Source: Folioceros fuciformis (lineage: Eukaryota > Anthocerotophyta > Anthocerotopsida > Anthocerotales). Taken from it: a DNA stretch of 64,000 nucleotides. Below are positions 12,826 to 23,045 of the stretch, in pieces. Below the pieces are notes generated by a model. It searched no databases. It saw only the letters and a list, made by a program, of their open reading frames with translations, and had not been told where the DNA came from. Location: assembly GCA_049999805.1 (NCBI GenBank), contig JBNGIO010005395.1:29802-93801 (forward strand), written 5' to 3'. The position numbers were made by a program, and so were the translations under genes. The number at the start of each line of letters is the position of its first letter. Within the stretch, counting starts at the first letter, position 1.

Positions 12826-13925
12826 TGTGCTGCATGGTCTGTCCCAAAGAGTAATTGCGGCGACGCCACTCTCTAGGGCAATGGAATATGCTGCACTCAA
12901 ACTTGGAGGCATAAAGAAACCCTAGAGTCTCAGACTGCCATCGTCAAGCAAGCTTTGATTTCTGACGTTCATGCTGAGCCTTACGGCACAAGAGCCGCCC
13001 CAATGCATGTAGGTCAGATCTGTCAAGCGTCTCATCCTCTACCAAATCACGCACACCTGACGTAGCAACTGGGAACAGGTTAACCCTAAATCCAAAAAAC
13101 GAAAGCAACCAAAAACGAACGTAACCTAAGTGGTCTGTCCCAGAGAGTTATGGGAGCGAGGTCGCTCTCCAGGGCGACGAACTTAGCAGTATCAGAATTC
13201 AGAGGCACACGAGGAGCGTCAACTTTACCAGAACTTTCAACAAACGGACTCTACTTTAGGCGTTTACGCTGAGCGGTACTGCTCAACAAGCTGCCGCTTT
13301 GCAAGAATATGACACCTATCACTATCTTTCGTCAGTAAGATACATCTGAACCTATCCTGGGAATAACAACCAAGCAAAACAGTGCGCCGAATGGACGCTC
13401 CCAACGAGTCGTTGTTGCGACGCTGCCCTCCAGGACATTGGAATATCCGGCAACCGGTTCGGAAGCATGGAAGGAGTGAGAACTCCTCCAATGCCATCAA
13501 CAAACAACCACGTTCAAGCTGAGCTATACGGCACAGACAGCCGCGTCTACGCATGGAGGTGACATCTGAGCTATACGGCACAGACAGCCGCGTCTACGCA
13601 TGGAGGTGACATCTGCCAGAAGTGCCATCCTCCGTCAATCACAGACACCTGAACCTAAGCGGACAAATAACAACCCAACAACAACACCCAACAAGAACTA
13701 TTGTGCGCCGCATGGTCGCTCCCAAAGAGTCATGGCAGCGACGCTGCCCTCCAGGGCGATGGAATATGTGGCTACTCGGTTCGGAGGCAAACGAGGAGCG
13801 AGAACTCCTCCAATGCCATCGACAAACAGACTATCTATGACGTTCATGCTGAGCTTTACGGCACGACAGCCGCCTCTGTGCATGCAGGTGACATCTGCCA
13901 GGAGTGCCATCCGCCGTCAGTCATC
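12826..13925. repeat. Diverged tandem array, four copies of a ~250-325 bp unit
   Basis: Four related segments start at about 12826, 13131, 13381 and 13705. Shared landmarks in order are a block like gtgctgcatggtctgtccca, then aaagagt..atg, then ctctccagggc..atggaatat, then a stretch ending tgctgagctttacggcac, and finally gcatgcaggtgacatctgcc. The third and fourth copies are closest to each other; the first two are more decayed. Open frames cross the array but are interrupted in every copy, so I treat it as a decayed minisatellite or duplicated non-coding unit rather than a gene. It fills the space between the convergent kinesin and ABCB genes. Confidence 0.75.
13520..13613. repeat. Exact 47-bp direct duplication inside array copy 3
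   Basis: The 47 nt at 13520-13566, beginning tgagctatacggcacagaca, are repeated without a mismatch at 13567-13613. Perfect identity inside an otherwise decayed array points to a recent slippage or replication event, or an assembly error. Confidence 0.9.
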
Positions 13926-14370
13926 GGGCCAGACAGAACGCGGCGAGGCAAACGTTCAACTCACCCCTACCGCAACTCCAACTCATCTTGCCGAAGGTAA
14001 GCGGCAAGCGAAACGGAAAGCCAAGCACGAGAGTGCCATAACGAAGATTGGCAGCTCGAGCGGCTTATGTAGTGTCCAGCAACATGCCCTAACCCTAATT
14101 TGGTAGGGAGCGCACATGTTGTTGTTCCTTTCTTCACCCTAACCGGTCGGCGTCCTTTGCGGCTGTCCCTGCTGCCATCGAGTTTTGGTAGTATAAAACG
14201 TTCCATACACGTCAAAGATTGACAGAAATCTTGAGTTTCGTCACTGACAGGACGACAGACCAAGTGTATGTACGTACGTACGTACAAACAATATGCACAC
14301 AGCGGGAAGGAGAAGAATCGAGGATTTGGCGAGAGCAGGAACTGCAAATGCAAAGGTGAGTCTGCCGAGT

Positions 14371-17300
14371 TCACGGCGAGCTTTGATGGAGTCTGACAAG
14401 GGAAGCGTAGGATCCAGCATTGCGCTTGAGAGTGTCGTGGGAACCGAGCTCCAAGATTTTGCCATCGCTGATGACGGCGATGACGTCGGCATTCCTGACT
14501 GTAGAAAGGCGATGAGCCACCACGATGGTGGACCTGGCGACCATGATCCGCTCCAGAGCCTCCTGCACCAGCTGCTCGGACTCGGAGTCGAGAGCGCTGG
14601 TGGCCTCGTCCAGCAGGAGGACCTTGGGGTTCTTGAGGATCACTCTGGCAATGGCGATGCGCTGCTTCTGGCCGCCGGACAGGTGACGGCCCCGCTCTCC
14701 CGCAGGAGTGTGGTAGCCCTGGGGCAGGCTGGCTACGAAGTTGTGGGCGTTGGCGGCCCTTGCTGCGGCCTCGATGTCCTCGTCCGCCACCTGGCCCTGC
14801 TTCCCGTACGCTATGTTCTCCCGGATGGAGATGTTGAAGAGGGCAGGGTCCTGGCTCACCAGCCCCAGCTGCTGCCTCAGCCACTTTAGTCGCAGCTTCC
14901 TGATGTCCACTCCGTCCAGCAGAACGTGGCCCAGGTCGGGGTCGTAGAACCTCTCCATCAGCGAGATTACTGTGGACTTGCCGCTGCCGCTTTCGCCCAC
15001 CAGAGCTACTGTCTGGCCAGGGAAAGAAGGATCCAGAGCATGGAAACGAGGTGAGCATTGGCATGGGCATGGGCAGGTGAGAGGCAAGAGAGCATGCAAG
15101 GGCAGGTGTTGTTGGAGGAGGCTTACTTGGCCTGGTTTCACTGTGAGGCAAAAATCTTGGAAGACCTGCACATCCGGGCGGGTCGGGTAGCTGAAGGAGA
15201 TGTGATGGAATTCGATGTGCCCTTTCACGTCTTTCAATATGCTTCCTGAGGTGTCGGAGGAGTCGATTTTGGAGCTCCTGTCGAGCAAGGCGAAGATAGA
15301 GTTTGCCGCTGTCTTTGCTCTTGCTATATCAGGGGCCAGCCCCATGGACTGCGCAACACCGAAGGCCGTGCAAACGATGGAGAAGAACACCTGTGCAGCA
15401 AGGTGTTTGTGTGTGAGACAGGTGTGTGAGCGCATGACCTGGTGGTGGTGTCAGGAGTGTGGTGGTCTTACGGTAAACATTTGGTTGAAAGTGGTCTTCC
15501 CTTCCCGCACAAGATGGGCACTCAGCCAAAAGATGAAGGCATTGCAGCCGTAGGTGGAGAAGCTGGAAATGGCAAGACCACTTCCACTGATCAAACCTTG
15601 GCGGATACCGCCTGCCAACGGTATTTTACACTTGCTCTGGTACAGGGAAGACACCTTGTCTTCAGCACAGAAGGAGGCCACGGTTCTGATGCTACTCACG
15701 GCTTCATTCGCCAGTATGCTAGCGTCCTCGTACATAGCCTGGCATGTTATGAACATTAGCCCAGGAGGAATGGAGAGAGGGCACTTGTTGTGAGCGTGTG
15801 GAGGGATGTCACCTTGGAGTCCTTGCTGTGGCCCTTGAGAAGCTTGACTTGCATGTAGGTGCCGAGTCCCAAAAGGGGCAAGATGGCCAACATGGAGCTG
15901 GAGAGCAAGAAGTTGGAGAGAAAAGCAATGAGAAGACCTGTAAGCACAGCAGCTGCACTTTCCACATAAGTTGACAGAGCATCTCCAACCATGCTTCTCA
16001 TCCGTGCTGCGTCTTGGGACAGCCGAGCTCCAATGGAACCCCTGCCACCAGCAAACTAGAGATCGTGACCTGCAATCCTTGTTGACACCGGAGGATGGGG
16101 AATCTTTGTTAGGAGACTAACCCCGAGCTCTCTTTCTCGTCAAACCAGCCAACTTCTTGCTGCAGTATCTTCTCGAAGATCAACAACCTAATCCGACGCA
16201 CGAGTCCATTGCCAGCCACCGCAAATGAAAACATTTGTATGGGGCACACGAGAAAGTTTCCGCATGCAAGGACCACCAGCATGATTGCCCAGAAGCTTGC
16301 ATCCTTCTTCATGTGATGAGGATCGTTTCCAAAGAAGGAGATTATGAGACGGCTGAAGATAAGCCCACACGTCGGCAACAAAGCCCCATGTACAGCAGCC
16401 GCCGCCGAACCTATCACGAACATGGGTGTCTCCGGTCTATTCAGAGCAGCAAGGCGGAGGAAGTATCTCCTCTTGGCGACAACTGTCGGCCCGGCCTCCA
16501 GATCATTGTCGGACGCAAAGTCAGCCCCAGCAGGGAGAGCTCTTGAGCAGCTGCTCAAGATAATGTTGGAGGCACTGTTGGTGCGGGTGTGGCTGTGGGA
16601 AAGGTTGCTGCTGGTTCTGCTTAACACAACATCTGCACCAGCCACGATAGTTTCCGCTTCATCACCGACGTCGTCGTCTCCAGGAGGTTCTTCCTGCACA
16701 TTTTGATGATGAGCAAGCTGGCTGTAAGCGCCATCACTTCTGCTCAGAAGCTCAGCATGTGTCCCTGTGCAACCGTGGATGGGAACTCAGGCCAAGTGTC
16801 CAGTCTGTAAACTAGATGGAATGTTCAGAACAGAGGAAGGTGGTTACCGACCCTGTTCAACGATGGCTCCCTGATGCATCACAGCGATGTGGTCCGCAGT
16901 CCTTATGGTGGTGAATCTGTGGGCCACTATCAAGGTGGTGCGGTCGCACATGATCCTTTCCAGAGCCTGTTGAACCACCCTCTCGGAAGCAGCATCCAGA
17001 GCACTGGTGGCTTCATCCAGGAGCAGGATCCGAGGATTTTTCAAGATAACCCTTGCAATAGCTATCCTCTGCTTCTGTCCTCCAGACAGTTGGACTCCAT
17101 TTTCTCCCACCTGCGTGTTGTAACCCTGCACGTACACGCATAATATTGCTTCTTTTAGCACCGGAGCAAGAGAAGAAAGCATAATTCCATCCCTTCCCAC
17201 GGAGTCCACCGGAAAATTCACCTGTGGCATTTTGTCGATGAAGGTTGCAGCGTTGGCAAGCCTGGCCGCAGCCATGATCTCCTCACCAGTGGCGCCATCC

Positions 17301-19723
17301 TTCCCGTAGGCAATGTTCTCCCCGATGGTAGTCCCGAAGAGAACAGCCTCCTGACTGACCAACCCGATCTGCTGGCGCAACCATCCCACGTTCATGGTCT
17401 TGATATCGATAGCATCCAGGAGCACCTCGCCTCCTTGCGGATCGTAGAACCTCTCAATCAGCTGAATGACAGTGGACTTGCCGCTGCCACTGCCCCCCAC
17501 CAAAGCAGCGGTGCAGCCGGCGGGAATCTGAAACGAAAGCTTGGAGAAGACGGCAACCTCAGGCCGAGCCGGGTACGAAAAGTCCACATCGCGCAACCGG
17601 ATGTCGCCCCTGACGCTGGCAACCGAGATCCCGGCCGGGTCGGCCGCGTCGATCTCAGGCCTGCGGTTGATGAGCTCGAAGAGCTTGTAAGCGGCCGCCT
17701 GCCCTCCTGCGAAGGTGCTGAAGCAGAGGGACGCCTGGCCCAGGGCGCTGCCAACAACGTGGTCTTTGAGCTTAGTTCAGGGTCATTATTCCCGCAGCCC
17801 ATGGATGGGCAGTCCAATCGCAAATGCAAAGCACTAGTCCAATTTCCCTTCCCTCTGAGGCTCGCTCACCTACCACCGATGACGATAGAGAAGAAGACGG
17901 TGATGATGGTGCCGCCGGTAGCGCTTCCATTGACAGCCAACCTGGAGCCGTACCAGAGGGACAGGGCGAAGGAGCCGTAGGCGAAGAAGCCGACCAAGCC
18001 AGCCCCGAAGCCCGACGCCAGGCCCTGCCGCACGCCCACCTTGTACGCCTTCCTCAGCGCCCTGTCGTAGGCGCCCACCGTCCGCTTCTCGCCCGTGAAG
18101 GACATCACCTACAACACCATCTCTGCGACGCTGCAATCAGCTCAAGTTCCTGCTGCCCTTGCAAGCCCCCAGAGCTGCGGATGCTTCATGGCTGGCAGAG
18201 AATGCCTACCGTTCTGATGGCCCCAATCACCTCCACCACCACCCTGCCCGCATCACTGTAGGAGGCCTGCCCGGAGGTGTTGAGCTTGGAGATCTGCGAC
18301 GCCGTGGTGGCCCCAAACGTGACGATGAGCGGAATGGTGGCCAGCAACACCAGGCTCAGCTTCCAGCTCTTGGCGAAGGCCAGCGCCATGCCGCCCACGA
18401 ACGTGGTCATGTACTCGATCACCTTGCCCACCTGTGCCGGCGTCAGTTAAGTTGGTTAACCTGGTCACCCACCCACCCCCCACTCCCCTGTCCGGGGCCT
18501 GGGACTCTACCGTTGTTTACCTTTTCCCCCGTTGCCCGCTGGATGGAGGCCGTGTCCCCGGACATCCTGCCAAGAACCTCCCCACTCGTGAGCTCCCTGT
18601 CGAAGAAGGACACGTCCTGCCGAAGCAGCGCCTTCAGGTACTCGCTCCTGATGCGAGCCGCCTGCCTCTCGCCCGAGCACATCCAAAACGCCACCTCTGC
18701 CGGATGCACAACATCATCCAACATGTCTGCCTCATCCACAGTGACTCTTAAGCCCTACGAGCAAAATGCGGGTGATTGGGCATACCACAATATCCGCCGA
18801 TTGCAGCTGCCATGGCCACAAACACGTAGTGCACAGTTGCCTGCACCGCACGACATGGAGCAATTCAATCAAGCTCAGCTGGAAGGAAATCATGTTGCAA
18901 CACGCAACGACGTTCACACTGCACCCAGCGACGGCCGATCGTGCTCACATACCTTGGAGATTTTTGCGACCAGGGCATGGCCGTCGATGGGGGTCTTGGC
19001 CTTCACGTCTCCGAAGGCGTCGGTGACGGTCCCAAACACAAGCACCACCATGATCTGGCTGAGCCCGTTGATGACAGCCCCGGCGGATCCCAAGGCCATG
19101 AGCGCGAAATCCAGGCTGTCCGCGAAGGCGAACAGGCGGTAGAAGGGGGCGGAGCCAGGAGAAGGTGCGGCCTCGAGCTTGGACGCCAGCCGCTTCGGGG
19201 CGGCCACGTCGTGCAAGCCGGGGAAGGGGCCATTCAGAGTGCTCAGAGCCAGGCCCAGCGCCCCCAGGAGCTTGCTTTTGGGGGACTTGGCAGAATTGAT
19301 GCCCTCGCCATCGGATGCGGCATCCGTTTGCAACAGCACCGGCTTGATGGACCGGATCTCGCTCAACACCTGCTCCACCAGCGGGGTGTGCGAGATTTCA
19401 ATGTCGATGAAGCTGCCGTTCGTAGTGTCGGTGTCGTCCCCGCTGCTGCTGTTGGAACCAGAACCATGCTCCTGCTGCTGTCGCTTCTCCCTCGGCTTCC
19501 CGCAACTGTCCAGGACCAGAGCGTCTTCTCCTCCTGAGACCCACTCGTCGGGCTTCCTGCAACTGTCCACAACCACTAGCGCGTCTTCTGCTACTGGAAC
19601 CTCCTCGTCGGCCAGAGGCTGCGATTCTGCTGCGACCGCGTACTGCTGGATGTGAGTTTCGAGTGTCAAAGCTTGGTTGCTGCTGTTGTCACGCTCGGCA
19701 CCAGCCCCATTACCATCATTCAT
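14371..19723 (-). CDS. ABCB (MDR/P-glycoprotein-type) full-size ABC transporter
   Basis: Membrane ATPase with the order TMD1-NBD1-TMD2-NBD2; plant members move auxin and other organic solutes across the plasma membrane, but the substrate cannot be read from sequence. The ATG at 19723 precedes about 190 polar residues, then TMD1 ([20 protein letters not shown], and [20 protein letters not shown] near 18640). NBD1 is at about 17600-16844 with Walker [10 protein letters not shown], signature LSGGQKQR and Walker [14 protein letters not shown] Ser-rich linker follows, then TMD2 (16650-15240). NBD2 is at 15230-14371 with [17 protein letters not shown] and [12 protein letters not shown]. Both NBDs are complete and catalytically plausible. 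Introns are short. The two inside NBD1 (17221-17126) and NBD2 (15126-15013) are stop-free and a multiple of three, so they read through in frame. The N-terminal extension is long for this family. Convergent with kinesin-2. Confidence 0.9.
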
Positions 19724-20211
19724 CTTCCTTGAGCGAAGGGATCCGAGAAGCACTACAAAATGCGCATCCTCGTAGGCACGAGCATTCTGGCGATGGTGAG
19801 GCAAGGGATCAATGCCGCTTGCGGGACGGAATAGCGGGTGGCACTTCCGGGGCCGGTTTGCGCTTCACGAACGAGAATAGGGATTCCAAGATGAGGTACA
19901 ACATGGAGACGACGGACATGGTGCAAAGGACGTAGGTGAGCAGATCCGTTGAAGTCCATTCCATCTTCCCCTGTGCCACCATTGTTGCTCACCGCCACTT
20001 CCTTGAGAAGTGTAGCGACATATCCGTCGCCTTCCCTACGGCTTCGCTTCAGCCTAACCGAATCCTTCCAGAAGACGCATGCCACCTGGCTCTCGTTAAC
20101 GGGCAGGGAACTTAAGGAGCGCGGTCCATAACAAACAACAACCGGTATACGGCAAGAAATGTGCGGGTACCGTTTCTCCAATCACAAGCCCATGTAAGCA
20201 ATGGATGGCTA
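19724..20211. other. Intergenic: between ABCB start and LpxA stop
   Basis: About 490 bp, tandem minus-strand genes on both sides. It must contain the ABCB promoter and 5' UTR. No coding sequence or named element was recognised. Confidence 0.5.
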
Positions 20212-22447
20212 TCATACAGAAGTCCAATGCCTGAACTTGCAAATTCCTCGCCGTTTCTCTGCGAAGCAATCGCGCACAGATTGCAACATGGCAGCCACTG
20301 CCGGAACCCTGCACAGCTCTTCACGGGATCCCTGCGCACTCACAATTATTTCACAAAGCGTCAAAATTTGTGGGTTGCTTATTTGCAGAAATACCCGAGA
20401 TATGTGTGTTCCTACCAGTTCTGAGAGTCGTTCCTCTAAGCCGCCAGCGTCAGGATTGCTGTTCATGAAAAGTTTGATGTATGCGCTCCTTATGGCTCGG
20501 ACCTGGGGTGAACCACCCAAGTTCAGAAGCCCATAACTCGGGGCGAACTGCTGTAACCCGCTTTACGAAACGAGGTCTCACCTCCGTATCTGAGAATCCA
20601 CATCGTCTGAGGCCCTCCAGATTCAGTCCCCGTAACTCTGCTCTGTCTCCTGCCACCATCATGTACATCGGTACGTCCCGATCAACCTGAAACAACACTC
20701 GGCCTTTGAAAATCGGAGCCATTTGCCCCTAAAACACGAGACTGACAACCATTCAACAAGTACGATCAACCGAGCAGCTACTGCAGTCACCATGGAGCCA
20801 CCCGCCAAAAAAGAGTACGACGCTATGTGACAGAATTGATGCACAGCCACAGCGCCACCTGTGTGGACAAAGTCCTGCACTTGAAAGCGAGTAAACCGTG
20901 ATTCAGACTTGGGCACTCGTTACTTTGCGCAACAATCTGAAGTTGGGCAGGTCAGTTTAAAAAGCAGACCTCCAGCACGACGTGGCCACCTAAGAGAGTG
21001 CCGTTGGCTAGGATGTTCCGGTTGCCCATTTTGCAATCGTGAGCGATGTGTGAGGTCCCCATGATAAGGTTGTCACTCCCGATTATCTGCGAGCCGTGAT
21101 GGTGGTCACCCTCACCCGTCCACAACACCAAACGAGATCCGTGATCGAGAAAAGGAATTGGCTCACTTACTGTGGAGTCATTTGGTTTGGACGAACGATG
21201 TATACTGACATACTCTCTGACATCATTGTTGTGTCCCATAATTAGAGAGCAGTCATCACCTTCCTGCATAGTAAACAGCCTTTCGATGAGCAGAGACCAG
21301 CATAGGCCCAGCGACAGGCTCAAGACCCTTTCCGGACAACTCCTGCATGAATCCAAAACAAAAAGGAGAAAAATATCTCGGCGTTTCGGCAGCTTCGTCC
21401 TGGAGGTTATCAATACTATTAGGAAACCATTTGCCCACGCTGTCCCGGAGCAGATGAGAAACTGCAACCCTGTGTGATTTTAATGTGGACCGAAACACCT
21501 GCCTCACCTTGTACTTCAAGTCTTGGCATTTGACGCCAACCACAGCATGATAACCAATGGAGTTGTTATTACCAATGGCCGTATGACCAGGGATATCTGC
21601 ACCAACAACAGCACCACTGACATACAGCATTGAAAACCATGTTACATAAGTAAGCGAGCCGGACTGACTTCAGAGCCAGCTTGAGAGCAATGGCAGCGCC
21701 ATGACAGATAACAAACGGCATCCAACAGCTCGTGGACGGACTGCTCATCAATCTGCCACTTACGTGTATATCACACACCGCTCCCCAAGCTCCGTTTCCC
21801 CGAAAATGTGACTGTTTGCGTGCATGACGCATCCATCTCCAAGCCTGGCCTCAGGCCCCACTGTACAGAAGGGTCCTACCACAACTCCCTGCATCCCAAT
21901 CAACATCCCCGTCAGCCACAACAAGGCCATCAGCCGCTAAACCGCAGCACCACGAAAATGCCAGACCCAACCTGCCCCAAAATGGCATCCGGATGCACAA
22001 TTGCTGTAGGATGAATTTCTGGCCGTCCCGGGAGCAGGCTGGTTGCTGCGTGACTGATCACTCCCGACTCCTTGGACGCAGGATTCCGCCTTCGCCTCCC
22101 AGCAACCTCACCTTCCCTGCTCTCGGGCAGGTCGGAGTCTGAAATATTTCGACCTCCTGCCCGTTCAATACACCCACCTCTACACTGCAATGCGCAACAA
22201 TTCCTACACTCCAAATCCAGCTCTCACCAGCTGATGCCCGCGCCCCCCGCCGAAGCCTGCCGGGCACCAGCCTGCCGCTGCCAGTGCTACAGCTCCTGGG
22301 CGCAGCTGCGTTGAGCCGAATCCAGTACTTCCGGAAAAATACCACTAGCGGCCTGGCTTTGGCGCGGCCGTAGCCCTCGCTCACCTGGTGCTTCCCTGTC
22401 AAAATCCTGGCCAAGCTGCGATTCGGCGTGCAGCACGCGCCCGACAT
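20212..22447 (-). CDS. LPXA: UDP-N-acetylglucosamine acyltransferase (LpxA-like), probably mitochondrial
   Basis: First enzyme of the lipid A-like pathway: transfers a hydroxyacyl chain from acyl carrier protein to the 3-OH of UDP-GlcNAc. Plants keep this bacterial pathway in mitochondria. Eleven exons close in frame to about 378 residues: 22447-22385, 22220-21972, 21888-21779, 21616-21508, 21263-21171, 21086-20970, 20874-20791, 20686-20582, 20502-20416 and 20331-20212 are among those placed. The left-handed beta-helix hexapeptides are clear (EIHPTAIVHPDAILG, NNSIGYHAVVGVKCQDLKYK, SDNLIMGTSHIAHDCKMGNR). The catalytic His lies in SHIAHDC. The C-terminal helical part has MVAGDRAELRGLNLEGLRR and ends RRGICKFRHWTSV. 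The first ~100 residues are basic and Cys/Arg-rich, fitting a transit peptide; the join between exons 1 and 2 is the least certain. The last intron is also stop-free. Confidence 0.88.
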
Positions 22448-23045
22448 TGCACCGGCTCTCACCGCTGCACGCCAGCCTTCAAGCTGAGCCAAATCAGCCG
22501 CTGCAGCCGAGAGCCAGCATGTGTCAGAGCGGCAATTTCAGGCTCTCCTACATTCGAATTAGACCATCTTGCTTCTTCACCGATCCGAGACGATACCGTG
22601 GGTTTTTAGGGCTCCAGGCCATGGAGCGTGATTCGCGCTGCTGTGTAGCGTGAGCGTGGTAGATCTCCTATGTGGTGGATAGCGTCATGGTGCTGTTCTT
22701 GACTGGCACCACATGTTCGCGCGCGAATGCGTTCAGAACCTGCGGAAATGAGGAAAGGCATCGGTGTGGGTGGCCGGTGGGTGTCCTGGATCCTCCGTGA
22801 CCGCAATTCCAGTCCTCTGAGACGTCTCAAGCAATGGTTGAGACGTGGGTACGCCGTCTGCCCGGCTGTCGAGCAGTGGAATTGTGCGGCTGGTCCCCGT
22901 GAGTACTGCGTGCTCTTGTGATGGTATTGCAGGTGTTGCCGGCTCTCAAATTATCATGTTTTCTGGCTTGCAGTGCAGCCAGGGGCGTGGCAGGCTTTGG
23001 GGGACAGGGTTGTGGACGACCTCTCCCAGAGAGGTGGATCGCTGG
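22448..23045. promoter_or_regulatory. Divergent region between LpxA and PPR-DYW genes
   Basis: About 600 bp between the proposed start codons of two head-to-head genes. Several short open frames occur and a further 5' exon of the PPR gene could lie here. No promoter motif is distinct. Confidence 0.35.

Noticed and set aside
17824-19655. Several plus-strand open frames of 100-330 codons
   Set aside because: Antisense of ABCB exons; residues are biased as expected from reverse reading of coding DNA.
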